Of a stretch of 64,000 nt of DNA, positions 26,583 through 34,666 are shown one piece after another (positions within the stretch are counted from its first letter, which is position 1; each line of letters starts with the position of its first letter). Source of the DNA: a bacterium (GTDB lineage Archaea; Nanoarchaeota; Nanoarchaeia; Woesearchaeales; UBA10216); the NCBI GenBank assembly GCA_024206195.1, contig JAAGZO010000966.1:62001-126000 (forward strand), read 5' to 3'. The notes below the pieces were generated by a model that did no database searches, had not been told where the DNA came from, and saw only the letters and a list, made by a program, of their open reading frames with translations. Both the position numbers and the translations under genes were made by a program.

Positions 26583-27167
26583 ATGTTTGATCTTAAAAAG
26601 ATGAAAGAGGGCTTATTAGCTAAGCTAGAGGAAGCTCGGGCAGAAGTTACGAAGTATCTTAATGCTGCTTTTCTGACCAAGCTGGTGGCGACAGCCTTCT
26701 ATATGAGTGCTGCTGATGGGTCTATTGATGAGGCGGAGGTTGACTCTCTTGTAGATTACATGAGCGGCCATCCTGTTCTCAAAGTGTATAAAGCGGCTGA
26801 TGTAACTGAGATATTTGGCCGTTTTTATGCTCAGTGGCAGGCTGATACTTCACCTAATCATGGGGTGACCAAATCGTCGCTAAAGTCTCATATTCGTGGT
26901 ATAGAGACGGATGCGGAGAAGCAAACGGCTTGTGGTTTAGCGTTTGATATATTGCTAGCTGATGGGAAGGTTGACGATGGGGAAATTCAGGTGGCAAATC
27001 GAATTGTGAAGTCAATGAGTCTTGCTCCAAAAGCTGCAATGGATGTATTGCTTTCGGTTGTTTCAGCCGATGGTAGTATTGACGATGCTGAAGTGGAGCT
27101 TGGTCAGAAATTTGCAGAAGTTATCGGGATTGATTTTGATACTTATGCAGATGAATTTGGTAAGTAA
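26583..27167 (+). CDS. TerB-like tellurite-resistance family protein
   Basis: 194 residues. Two acidic helical repeats carry the TerB signature: AADGSIDEAEVDSL near residue 45 and ADGKVDDGEI near 125, with a third SADGSIDDAEVELG near 162. TerB domains are metal-binding helical modules found with TerD and membrane partners in stress and defence systems. It directly precedes a TerD gene. Shine-Dalgarno is AAGGA. Confidence 0.8.
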   Translation: MFDLKKMKEGLLAKLEEARAEVTKYLNAAFLTKLVATAFYMSAADGSIDEAEVDSLVDYMSGHPVLKVYKAADVTEIFGRFYAQWQADTSPNHGVTKSSLKSHIRGIETDAEKQTACGLAFDILLADGKVDDGEIQVANRIVKSMSLAPKAAMDVLLSVVSADGSIDDAEVELGQKFAEVIGIDFDTYADEFGK

Positions 27168-27225
27168 GCGCAAAAGTAACTGTGAATTGTAAACTATAAC
27201 TTGTAATCTATGTAAGGAGAAAAAG

Positions 27226-27804
27226 ATGTCATATAACTTGACCAAAGGTGGATCTTATGATCTCAAAAAATCCGATGGAAGTCCGCTGCTTAAGCTGATA
27301 GTTCGTATGTTGTGGGTAGTTGCGAGTGAGGTTCAGAGTAAAACACATGACCTGGATGTCGGAGCTTTCATGCTCGGCAGTAACGGAAAGCAGGTTGGTC
27401 CTGACACAGTGGTCTTTTATGGAAGAAATGACCTTGCGTCGGATAAATACGGCTGTGTAGTGCACAGCGGCGACGATCGAACTGGAGCAACCGGAGAAGA
27501 AATGATCTTCGACTTGTCGAAGATTGTGGAGAGTAGCGAAGTTGACATTATCGATATTCCTGTATTCCTGTACGACGCCAAGGCGAAGGGACAAAAGTTT
27601 GGCGATCTGTCCGGGGCTAGTCTGGTCATATCAGATGGCGACACTGACGAGGAGTTGGTACGTTATAACATTGAAGAACTCGGCGACGCAACGTCCATTT
27701 TGGCAGGACGCGTAGTTCGGGATGGCGGCGGCTTCAAGGTAGAGGCGGTTGGTGCTCCAATCGAAGGGGAAATAGGTGGTTACCTGAAATCCATTGAAGT
27801 GTAG
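27226..27804 (+). CDS. TerD family stress-response protein
   Basis: 192 residues with the TerD core: DLDVGAFMLGSNGKQV, then VVFYGRNDLASD, SGDDRTGATG (the calcium-binding loop), and IIDIPVFLYDAKAKGQKFGD, ending in the ELVRYNIEE strand. TerD domains bind Ca2+ and appear in Ter gene clusters tied to phage resistance and surface stress. Base composition is visibly richer in G+C than neighbouring genes, suggesting high expression or separate origin. Ribosome-binding site is TAAGGAG. Confidence 0.9.
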   Translation: MSYNLTKGGSYDLKKSDGSPLLKLIVRMLWVVASEVQSKTHDLDVGAFMLGSNGKQVGPDTVVFYGRNDLASDKYGCVVHSGDDRTGATGEEMIFDLSKIVESSEVDIIDIPVFLYDAKAKGQKFGDLSGASLVISDGDTDEELVRYNIEELGDATSILAGRVVRDGGGFKVEAVGAPIEGEIGGYLKSIEV

Positions 27805-27822
27805 TATTAAATAAGAAGGTAT

Positions 27823-27861
27823 CATTCTCCCTTTGACAAAGGTGGAGTTAAAGGGAGAATG
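27823..27861 (+). promoter_or_regulatory. Perfect 12-bp hairpin between terD-like and pth2-like genes
   Basis: CATTCTCCCTTT pairs perfectly with AAAGGGAGAATG around a 15-base loop. It ends 11 bases before the Pth2-like start and has no U-run, so it may be a processing or translation-control hairpin rather than a terminator. Confidence 0.5.
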
Positions 27862-27872
27862 TATTTAACAAC

Positions 27873-28454
27873 ATGAACAAAGGTAATTGGCGTAGAAGAG
27901 AAGTGGGTTCAAGTGAAGATGATACTTTGAAGATTGTCGTTCTTGTAGTTGATTTTCGGCAGTCAAAGGGACCCCTTAAAGATCCAGGTCTTCTTGTATC
28001 ATCTGCCGCTTGTGCAGTTGCGCGCTTGCATAGCGCACCAACTATGTTGTGGGAAAAATGGGAAGATGGTGGCCAGAGAACAGTATGCTTGGCGGTTAAG
28101 AGCATAAAAGAAATGAGAACTTTGGCTGTTTCCGCTAAAGAAAAGGGCTTTCCATGTTCGACAGAGAAGGAACCTATAGAAGGTTCAAATATATGTGTTG
28201 CAATAGGTCCGGCAGATTCGATCAAGATTAATGAGCTAACTGGTAAACTTCCTGTGTATACATGGGGAAAGGTTCTAAATATCTGTCAGAGTAAGAGGGA
28301 CTATCACAAAAAATTAGCTTCTGTTAGGGAAAATGGAAGCAGCTCTGTTGGTAGAGAAGGTAGATCTCCAGTCACTGAGCAGAAGATAAACGGAAAGATA
28401 GTCAAAACAATTAGTAGAATCAGTAAATTTTTTACCGGAAGAAGAGGCTTGTAA
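27873..28454 (+). CDS. Peptidyl-tRNA hydrolase 2 (Pth2) family protein
   Basis: 193 residues. The Pth2 pattern is present: IVVLVVDFRQSKG, then VSSAACAVARLH, then RTVCLAVKSIKEMRTLAVSA, followed by STEKEP, SNICVAIGPADS and IKINELTGKLPVY. Pth2 enzymes, typical of archaea and eukaryotes, free tRNA from peptidyl-tRNA; related proteins also bind ubiquitin-pathway factors in eukaryotes. The family's catalytic lysine and aspartate positions are not all conserved to my eye. The C-terminal 50 residues are a basic extension. It lies between TerD and the first E2-like gene. Confidence 0.7.
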   Translation: MNKGNWRRREVGSSEDDTLKIVVLVVDFRQSKGPLKDPGLLVSSAACAVARLHSAPTMLWEKWEDGGQRTVCLAVKSIKEMRTLAVSAKEKGFPCSTEKEPIEGSNICVAIGPADSIKINELTGKLPVYTWGKVLNICQSKRDYHKKLASVRENGSSSVGREGRSPVTEQKINGKIVKTISRISKFFTGRRGL

Positions 28455-28463
28455 GCAAATTCT

Positions 28464-28501
28464 TGAGGCGTAGTAGGTTATCTTAAATCTTGTGCGCCTC
28501 A
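28464..28501 (+). promoter_or_regulatory. Hairpin upstream of the first E2-like gene
   Basis: GAGGCG near 28465 pairs with CGCCTC near 28495 around a 25-base loop, ending about 20 bases before the ATG at 28523. Function unknown; it resembles the other leader hairpins of this window. Confidence 0.35.
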
Positions 28502-28522
28502 CGTTATTCTTATGGTGTTTTA

Positions 28523-30091
28523 ATGGACAGACGACAGGATTACTTTATTAGCTATATGAATAAGTCAGGAGTTGATGATCTTTGTAAGCTGAGTGGGATT
28601 TCTAATAGTAGTGCTGCTTCTATTGTATCCCAGAGACTTCATGAAAAGATGCCCTATTATTCTGAGGACGATCTTGCTCTTAGAAATAGATTTCTTTTAA
28701 GTAGACTTCGTGGTAAGAGTGGGAATCTTGTTAATTTTCTTAAGAGTGTTATCTGTAAAAATTTTGTTGAACCTGACCCGCAATCTTTAAAGTATTGTGT
28801 GCCTTTGAGCTCTGTTCAGGGCAACGCTTCTTTACAATCTAAGCTACGGGATGAAACTGCTACAGAGGAATTCTACGAAATCGGAAAAGATAAGTTAGAG
28901 GAATTTGTTAGTTGTATAGGACCTTATGTTCTTGAATTCTTAAGTAGTGACAGGGATGTTGTAGTTTTTGGTGATGCTTTGACTGAAAGATATAAGGATC
29001 CCATTTTTTATGATGATGTATCTAAGAAACTGATGGGGAATTGGCAGAGTTACTTCTCATCTATAGAAAAAAAGATTAGCGGGTTTCTTAATCGTCCAGT
29101 CTATCTACGATTTTTTGAGAAGGTATTAATGTATGGTATACCAGAAGACTTTTATAGATCTGACTATGTCCATAGAATATTTGTAAATGCATACCCTTCT
29201 GTAGGTTTTCGTGTGTTAAGAGGAAAACTACAAAGTGTGTGTGGATATGCACTTAGCGGGGATTTTAACTGCTTTTCTTTTCCTGAAGCTACTGGTGATA
29301 ATAGTTATGACTATATTTATGATGAGGATAGTGGAAATGTAATAGCGGTTGCTAAGCATGGAGCTTTGTATATCTTGGTTGATATAATGCAATCAGATAA
29401 TCCTACGAAGCTTTTTGAAGTTATACTTGATAACTACCTTTCTTGTCTATCTGATTCTGCAGGGTATAGGCTAAAAGCTCTTGAAAAAATGTTGGATTTG
29501 TTTGCTAGAGGTTGTATTAGCGGTTATGTTGGTAGGTATAGTAGAGAATCTTCTACTATGATAGCAGAGATAAATAGTTTACAGGCTAAGCTTAAGGGCC
29601 TGCTTACTCGCTATAATCTTGTTCAGAAACTACTTAGTTCTGCTTCTCCGGATGTTGTAATTAGAGAAGTTAAGAATGGATTTAATAGCATTTCCAATCC
29701 TCTTATAAAGGGAATTCGCCCTTACCCCTTGCATGTTGATATAATAACTGATCTTATAACTATTAAGTATTTAGGTTATGAGTATGTTATGGGTACGTAT
29801 TGCATAAGTGTTTTTGCAGATCGTGTATCAGCACTTGCAAGATATACTGTAACTGATAAAACAAAGTTGCAGCACCCGCACATTGCTCCGGATGGTAACA
29901 TCTGTTATGGAAATATAGCGGGAACTGTCGATAGATTAGTCTCTGATAACCGTTATGATGTATTGGTGATATTAGTTCTGGACTTTCTTACGTCTTATAA
30001 TAGATCGGATGCTTTTGGCGATATAAGTTTGTGGCCAAGGATGAGCAATTATAAAAGTAAGGTTGCTTCAGGAGAAATAAAACCTATTTAA
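28523..30091 (+). CDS. E2-like (UBC fold) ubiquitin-like conjugating protein, copy 1
   Basis: 522 residues. The C-terminal domain carries LQHPHIAPDGNICYGN near residue 465. The histidine-proline pair, seven residues and then cysteine match the HPN...C of eukaryotic E2 enzymes (HPN-I-x-x-x-G-x-I-C-L), with H in place of N as in several bacterial E2-like families. The strand before it (YEYVMGTYCISVFA) and the helices after (YDVLVILVLDFLTSYN) fit the UBC fold. The N-terminal 370 residues are helical and unrecognised. It shares its layout with the gene at 30566. It would accept a ubiquitin-like protein from the E1-like enzyme at 32770. Confidence 0.75.
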   Translation: MDRRQDYFISYMNKSGVDDLCKLSGISNSSAASIVSQRLHEKMPYYSEDDLALRNRFLLSRLRGKSGNLVNFLKSVICKNFVEPDPQSLKYCVPLSSVQGNASLQSKLRDETATEEFYEIGKDKLEEFVSCIGPYVLEFLSSDRDVVVFGDALTERYKDPIFYDDVSKKLMGNWQSYFSSIEKKISGFLNRPVYLRFFEKVLMYGIPEDFYRSDYVHRIFVNAYPSVGFRVLRGKLQSVCGYALSGDFNCFSFPEATGDNSYDYIYDEDSGNVIAVAKHGALYILVDIMQSDNPTKLFEVILDNYLSCLSDSAGYRLKALEKMLDLFARGCISGYVGRYSRESSTMIAEINSLQAKLKGLLTRYNLVQKLLSSASPDVVIREVKNGFNSISNPLIKGIRPYPLHVDIITDLITIKYLGYEYVMGTYCISVFADRVSALARYTVTDKTKLQHPHIAPDGNICYGNIAGTVDRLVSDNRYDVLVILVLDFLTSYNRSDAFGDISLWPRMSNYKSKVASGEIKPI

Positions 30092-30095
30092 ATAA

Positions 30096-30488
30096 ATGTT
30101 TAAGGGTATAGCTAATTTTATGTGGAGAAAGGTACTATGGCGCAATAAGATTACAAAAATCCTTTTTGTTTTTGTGATTGTTGCTGCTATTCTTATTGGC
30201 ATATTTGGTATACAGGTAAGCGAGGGTTACCGTGTTGGTACTATTTCAAAGGTGTCAGTAAAGGGCTATTTGCCTTTTACTAAGAGTGTTGAAGCCACCT
30301 TAATGCTTGAAGGGACAGTTCATCCTTGGAGTTTCAGCTCATCTGATCTTAATGATATGGAAGTTCTTGAGGAGTTTTCGGAATCTGGTGGTGTAGCTCG
30401 GATTGATTACAAAGACGTGCGTTTTAGGTGGCTACGCCCGACTAAAACGAGGTATATTTTCGTAGATGCTAGGCATTTAGTAAGATAG
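30096..30488 (+). CDS. Single-span membrane protein
   Basis: 130 residues with one transmembrane segment (ILFVFVIVAAILIGIFGI, about residues 23-40) and a beta-rich outer domain with YRVGTISKVSVKGYL and RWLRPTKTRYIFVD. The YRVGTISK-x-S-x-KG opening matches a widespread family of small bacterial membrane proteins of unknown function. It sits between the two E2-like genes, so it may anchor the modification machinery at the membrane. Confidence 0.6.
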   Translation: MFKGIANFMWRKVLWRNKITKILFVFVIVAAILIGIFGIQVSEGYRVGTISKVSVKGYLPFTKSVEATLMLEGTVHPWSFSSSDLNDMEVLEEFSESGGVARIDYKDVRFRWLRPTKTRYIFVDARHLVR

Positions 30489-30511
30489 TGTTTACCTTGT
30501 TCTTACTTTTT

Positions 30512-30541
30512 TGGCCCAACTTGTTGGTAATGGTTGGGCCA
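30512..30541 (+). promoter_or_regulatory. Leader hairpin with U-tract before the second E2-like gene
   Basis: TGGCCCAAC pairs perfectly with GTTGGGCCA around a 12-base loop. A T-rich stretch ending in TTTTTTTT runs directly into the ATG at 30566. It may be an attenuator or a structured, Shine-Dalgarno-independent leader. Confidence 0.55.
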
Positions 30542-30565
30542 TTTACTTTTATAGAGGTTTTTTTT

Positions 30566-32020
30566 ATGGAATGGATATTAGTGCCAGATATATCTCGTAG
30601 TATTGGTAGAAAGCTTCGTTGGCACGGCGTTTCTACTATACCCTATGGGGAATATGTAGCTTTTACAAGTCTGGAAGATTTTAACCGTTATCTTAATATT
30701 GTTGGTATTTCAATGGAAGATGATTTAAGTTGCGGGTTGAGTCCTGTGGGCGAGACTGATGAGATACTTATTTTCTTTAAGGGTGATTCTTGTAGTACCT
30801 TCACTGATGATGAGGAATCTATGGAAGTGCAAGAAGACGTAGCAGAAGAAAAAGTAGAGGAAATCTTTGTTCCTAAAGTTATTTGTATGGGATCTGGTTT
30901 AGAAGGTTGGAGAGATGGAGTTAATAGTGTACTACTTAAGTGGTCATTGGCTTTAAAGAAAGTTATCTATGTTAGTAACCCCCACGGAAGAGTTGTGAAT
31001 TTTTTGGATATTAAAACTGGTGTTGATGCAGACAAACTACTTCATATTGCTTTCTATTCTTGTTTACCTTATCCGAGTTACTACGACAATCCTCCTTCTA
31101 GAGTGGATGTTAGAGTCGTAAATAATGTTTTTAATATAGAGCTTCGGGGTGGGCAGAGAGATTCTCTTGTTCCTACTCCTGGGCATGATTATATTTGGGA
31201 AACAAACGGCGAGATTGTAGGAAGTGTTGATGAAATGGGGAACATCTGTGTTCCTTTCGATCTTCCCCACTCTGCAAGGAATTTTGCGATTATATTGGAT
31301 TACGTACTCTGTGAATATGAAAAGCTTTTTAAAGATAGAGAGGGATATCGTCTTCGTAATTTTGAAGTCGCCTGTAGGTGTTTTGGGAAAGGATTTTGTG
31401 ATCGTCACATGGAGTATGTTCAATCCAGGCTAACAGCAGTTGATTCTGAGATATTAAGTATCGAGTCAGCTTTAGTCCGGCTTTTTAGAGAGAAAAGAAG
31501 TTTAGAAAAAGGGTCTAAACAGTTTATGTGTCAGTCTACTGATTTTATTGCTAAGATAGGTAAGGATCTTTCTTCTTTGATGAAAATACCAGAAGTACTT
31601 TCTTTAACTATATCTACTAATTCTTTTATGTTTTATATAGATGATATCTATATAAAACATAATGGTTTTGAGTATGATTTAGGTAAGTTTAGAATCCTGA
31701 TTAGTAAGGATTCTATTAACGCCCTTTCTCTTTCTGATCGTAATAGTTTAGGGAGAGTAAATGCTCATCCACACGTTGGTAGCGGAGGTGGGCTTTGTCT
31801 CGGAAATGTGAGTAGCTCTGCAACTAAGTTGCTTGCTAACAGCGATTATAAACATCTTGCTTTATTGATTATAGATTTTCTTAAATCTTATAATCATGAA
31901 GATTCTTATTGTAGAATTAGTAACTGGCCGAGCAGGCCAATAGGGTCTAATGATCTTTTCACTATGCCAACCGATGATTCTGAATCGGCTGATTCTCATA
32001 TTGAAGTCGAGTCCGGTTAG
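30566..32020 (+). CDS. E2-like (UBC fold) ubiquitin-like conjugating protein, copy 2
   Basis: 484 residues; the ATG at 30566 follows a hairpin and T-tract, and is preferred because the in-frame codons upstream overlap that hairpin. The C-terminal domain has NAHPHVGSGGGLCLGN near residue 410, the same HPH-x7-C arrangement as copy 1, followed by YKHLALLIIDFLKSYN. About 70 residues in, a very acidic linker (EVQEDVAEEKVEE) separates an N-terminal segment. The C-terminal tail is acidic and serine-rich. Copies 1 and 2 are clearly paralogous over the C-terminal 300 residues. Confidence 0.75.
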   Translation: MEWILVPDISRSIGRKLRWHGVSTIPYGEYVAFTSLEDFNRYLNIVGISMEDDLSCGLSPVGETDEILIFFKGDSCSTFTDDEESMEVQEDVAEEKVEEIFVPKVICMGSGLEGWRDGVNSVLLKWSLALKKVIYVSNPHGRVVNFLDIKTGVDADKLLHIAFYSCLPYPSYYDNPPSRVDVRVVNNVFNIELRGGQRDSLVPTPGHDYIWETNGEIVGSVDEMGNICVPFDLPHSARNFAIILDYVLCEYEKLFKDREGYRLRNFEVACRCFGKGFCDRHMEYVQSRLTAVDSEILSIESALVRLFREKRSLEKGSKQFMCQSTDFIAKIGKDLSSLMKIPEVLSLTISTNSFMFYIDDIYIKHNGFEYDLGKFRILISKDSINALSLSDRNSLGRVNAHPHVGSGGGLCLGNVSSSATKLLANSDYKHLALLIIDFLKSYNHEDSYCRISNWPSRPIGSNDLFTMPTDDSESADSHIEVESG

Positions 32021-32069
32021 AGTTCTATTTTTTTAGTTACTGATTAAATGAGAATAGGAGAGCTTTTTT

Positions 32070-32777
32070 ATGAGAGTTTTTTTTACAGTAGAAGCCATGC
32101 GTAAGCTTCGTTATTATGTCAAGGTCGAGTCGGAAGAGATATCCGGTCTTGGAACTGTGGAGGTTCTGAGTAAGGAGGATATGTTAGTTACCGATGTAAT
32201 GATATTTAAGCAAAAATGTACGGCTGCTGACACTGATCTTGATCAAGATGATGTAGCAGCGTATGTTATGAAGCTGATTGATGCAGATGAAGACACATCA
32301 AAGGTAAAACTTTGGTGGCATAGCCATTCAACGATGGATGTTTTTTGGTCGTCTACTGATGAGGCGACGGCAAGGCGTTTTGGTAATGGCTGGATGCTAT
32401 CAGTTGTGGCGAACAAAGCTGGTAGGATATTAACGCGCCTTGATATTTACGAGCCGTTTATAGTTAAGGTAGATAAGATATTTACCACTGTAACTGTGGA
32501 GGATGATCTAGAAGTTCTTGAGGCTATTAAGGCTGAAGTAAAAGAGAAAGTTACTCATGTCAAACTTAGTGGTCACGGTTATTACAACGGTACAACTCGT
32601 TACGGCTTGAAAAAAGGGAAACGCGATCATACATACAGTAGTGGTGTAGAAAGTTCTTGGGATTATGGTGATTTCGATGGTTCCAATTCAAATACGGGAG
32701 TATCTAATTTGGATGATGGAATACCGTACCGCCGTGGTAAGTTTAGACGGTATGTTAGGAGGTGCTTAAATGGATAA
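32070..32777 (+). CDS. JAMM/MPN metallopeptidase (deubiquitinase-like), cassette 1
   Basis: 235 residues. Glu in SEEISGLG near residue 26 and LWWHSHSTMDVFWSSTDEA near residues 85-103 give the complete JAMM motif, E then HSH-x10-D, which coordinates the catalytic zinc in Rpn11/AMSH-type deubiquitinases. The C-terminal tail is basic and flexible (RYGLKKGKRDH). Located next to E1-, E2- and ubiquitin-like genes, it is the natural candidate to cut the tandem ubiquitin-like precursor or to remove conjugates. Overlaps the E1-like gene by eight bases. Confidence 0.88.
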   Translation: MRVFFTVEAMRKLRYYVKVESEEISGLGTVEVLSKEDMLVTDVMIFKQKCTAADTDLDQDDVAAYVMKLIDADEDTSKVKLWWHSHSTMDVFWSSTDEATARRFGNGWMLSVVANKAGRILTRLDIYEPFIVKVDKIFTTVTVEDDLEVLEAIKAEVKEKVTHVKLSGHGYYNGTTRYGLKKGKRDHTYSSGVESSWDYGDFDGSNSNTGVSNLDDGIPYRRGKFRRYVRRCLNG

Positions 32778-33483
32778 TGCGCCTACTAATGATCCTCTAA
32801 GTGTTCCTGGTGATATAGACGAGGGGACAATGTTTTGGCGGCAGTTAGATATACTTGATGTAGAAACTTTCTCCGCGAGCATTATTGTAGTTGGATCTGG
32901 TGGTATAGGATCCATGGTACTTTTCAATTTATTTAATATGGGCTTCAATAATATTAAGATTTATGATCCTGATGTTGTTGAAGAACACAATCTTCCAAAT
33001 CAACCGCTGTTTCGTTATGAAGATATTGGAATGAGCAAGGTGGAGGCCGTCTCTAGTTATGCTAGATATATGCGTAGGGTAGAGTTGGAAGCCGTAAGCG
33101 AAGTATTCAGCGGCCTAAGCGGTTCATTGCCTAAGATTCTTATTAGTGGAGTGGATTCGATGGCTCAGAGACAGGTTATTTGGGATGCCGTGAAATATCG
33201 GCGAGTAGAACTATATATCGAGGGAAGGATGGGGGCAGAGGTTGGTTCGGTTTATTGCACTGATCCTACCGATTCGGATGATATAGAATTCTACGAAAGG
33301 CAGCTTTATTCAGATGAAGAAGCTGCTGAGGGTCCGTGTACTGCACGGGCGATTATATATAATGTTGGCGGTCTGGGGTCGATTATGGCTTCATATGTTA
33401 AACGTCACGTTATGGGTGAGGCAGTCTATAGAGAGACTGTCATGGATTATAAAACAATGACTCTTATTGCTTCTGATGAGTGA
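32770..33483 (+). CDS. E1-like/ThiF-family adenylating enzyme, cassette 1
   Basis: 237 residues. The nucleotide-binding loop is IIVVGSGGIGSMV (about residues 37-49), followed by the acidic strand IKIYDPDVVEEHNLPNQ, the family's ATP- and Mg-contacting DxDxVexxNLxRQ-like segment. GPCTARAI near residue 193 supplies a candidate catalytic cysteine, and a conserved-type D occurs in ISGVDSMAQR. Length fits a minimal single-domain ThiF/MoeB-type enzyme that adenylates the C-terminal glycine of a ubiquitin-like partner. The gene overlaps the JAMM gene. Confidence 0.88.
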   Translation: MDNAPTNDPLSVPGDIDEGTMFWRQLDILDVETFSASIIVVGSGGIGSMVLFNLFNMGFNNIKIYDPDVVEEHNLPNQPLFRYEDIGMSKVEAVSSYARYMRRVELEAVSEVFSGLSGSLPKILISGVDSMAQRQVIWDAVKYRRVELYIEGRMGAEVGSVYCTDPTDSDDIEFYERQLYSDEEAAEGPCTARAIIYNVGGLGSIMASYVKRHVMGEAVYRETVMDYKTMTLIASDE

Positions 33484-33489
33484 TATTAG

Positions 33490-33630
33490 TCATTTGTGTT
33501 ACTGCGGCGTTGGCCGCTTTTAAGCAATTTTGTGGTTACTGTTCAGTAATATCTGGGTATAAGAGTATAGTATTTTTCTACTCTTAGACTTTTGTATTAC
33601 TGTCAAGCAACTGCAGGTGTGTGTTTTTTC
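33490..33630 (+). promoter_or_regulatory. Structured leader of the tandem ubiquitin-like gene
   Basis: The gap carries GCGGC/GCCGC (about 33503-33517) and CAGTAAT/ATTACTG (33544-33602) enclosing TAAGAGTA/TACTCTTA (33560-33586). A T-rich TTTTTTC then precedes the ATG at 33631. No Shine-Dalgarno sequence is visible. The nested stem suggests regulated expression or transcript processing at this gene. Confidence 0.5.
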
Positions 33631-34512
33631 ATGAATGGAGTTCTTTTAATTAGGATCGCTCGTTTGGGCGATGCTATAAAGGAAGTTGCTGTAGAACATG
33701 GTTCTACGATCGAACAAGCTGCTAACGCAGTAGGTATCGCCTCTCTGGAGGGGATGAAAGTGAAGCTTAACGGCACGGATGCTACTCCATCTACTCCTCT
33801 TGTTAGGGAAGGTACTGTTGTGCTCGTTCCTAACATTCGCGGTGGAAACGGCGATGTTGTGATTTGTAAAGTAGCAAAACTGGGCGGAACTGTTAATCAG
33901 GTAGCTATGGCACAGGGATCTATGGTACGCGATGCTCTGAGTGCGGCCGGTATCTCTGATGCTGGAAGTGGCTTCAAGATTAAGGTGAACGACGTGGACG
34001 CTTCTCTTGATACGAAGCTGACGAGCGATGCGAGCATCGTGTTAATTCCCAGAATCCGCGGTGGAAATGGTGATGTAGTAGTGATGCGAGTTGCCAAACT
34101 AGGCGGAACTGTCAGCGAGGTAGCTGTTGCTACAGGTTCTCGTGTAAGAGATGCCTTATCCGCTGCTGGTATTTCTGAGGCTGGAAGTGGCTTCAAGATT
34201 AAGGTAAATGATTCCGATGCGTCTCTGGATACTGTGCTTAGTTCTGATGGAAGTATCGTTCTGATCCCAAGAATTCGCGGTGGAAACGGCGATGTTGTGG
34301 TTGCGAAAGTAGCCAAACTGGGTGGAACTGTCAGCGAGGTAGCTGTTGCGACCGGTAGTTTGGTTCGTAATGCTTTAACGGCTGCTGGTATCTCTGATGC
34401 TGGGTCTGGTTTCAAGATTAAGGTAAATGACGTGGATGCGTCCATGGACACTGCCTTAACTAGCGATTGTAGTATCGTCCTGATTCCTCGGATAAGGGGC
34501 GGCCGAGGGTAA
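33631..34512 (+). CDS. Tandem (four-unit) ubiquitin-like protein with RGG-ended units
   Basis: 293 residues made of four beta-grasp units of about 73 residues. Each unit runs from a KVAKLGGTVSEVAVATGS-type strand-helix through FKIKVND, a D-A-S-x-D-T-x-L turn and IVLIP to RIRGG. Units 1-3 continue NGD into the next unit; the last ends RGGRG and stop. Units 2-4 are nearly identical; unit 1 is diverged (NIRGG). The LNG/D-T-L/GD/LIP pattern is that of ThiS/MoaD/ubiquitin folds, and the RGG ending mirrors ubiquitin's LRGG. I infer a polyubiquitin-like precursor cut after GG, activated by the E1-like enzyme at 32770. The gene is GC-richer than its surroundings. Confidence 0.85.
   Translation: MNGVLLIRIARLGDAIKEVAVEHGSTIEQAANAVGIASLEGMKVKLNGTDATPSTPLVREGTVVLVPNIRGGNGDVVICKVAKLGGTVNQVAMAQGSMVRDALSAAGISDAGSGFKIKVNDVDASLDTKLTSDASIVLIPRIRGGNGDVVVMRVAKLGGTVSEVAVATGSRVRDALSAAGISEAGSGFKIKVNDSDASLDTVLSSDGSIVLIPRIRGGNGDVVVAKVAKLGGTVSEVAVATGSLVRNALTAAGISDAGSGFKIKVNDVDASMDTALTSDCSIVLIPRIRGGRG
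33696..34511 (+). repeat. 219-bp tandem coding repeats (ubiquitin-like units)
   Basis: Blocks of about 219 bases recur within the ubiquitin-like gene; units starting near 33850, 34070 and 34290 share long identical segments such as GGAAGTGGCTTCAAGATTAA and CGCGGTGGAAA. The high DNA identity points to recent duplication or gene conversion, as seen in eukaryotic polyubiquitin genes. Confidence 0.8.
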
Positions 34513-34615
34513 ACACCCACGGAAATGTATGGAGAGGGGATTGGATCCCCTCTCTGTTCTCGGTTGGGGGGTTTATTAGTTTATTTAGCTTGTGTTAAAT
34601 AGACTACGTGGGTGT
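34513..34615 (+). ncRNA. Stem-closed structured RNA between polyUbl and TROVE-like genes
   Basis: ACACCCACG (34513-34521) pairs perfectly with CGTGGGTGT (34607-34615), closing about 100 bases. Inside is a perfect 10-bp hairpin GAGAGGGGAT / ATCCCCTCTC with loop TGG (34532-34554), followed by a GGTTGGGGGG tract and an AT-rich arm. End-to-end pairing is typical of a discrete small RNA (including Y RNAs) but also of a terminator or leader. It lies just upstream of a TROVE-like gene. Confidence 0.5.
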
Positions 34616-34666
34616 GAAAATTAGGAGGTAAACCGCCGAGTGAGTACTTTTCCTATTGAGGTGATT

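Noticed and set aside
33897..34520. 207-codon open frame on the minus strand opposite the ubiquitin-like gene
   Set aside because: It mirrors the 219-bp repeats in the opposite frame, has no ribosome-binding site and lies fully within a convincing gene.
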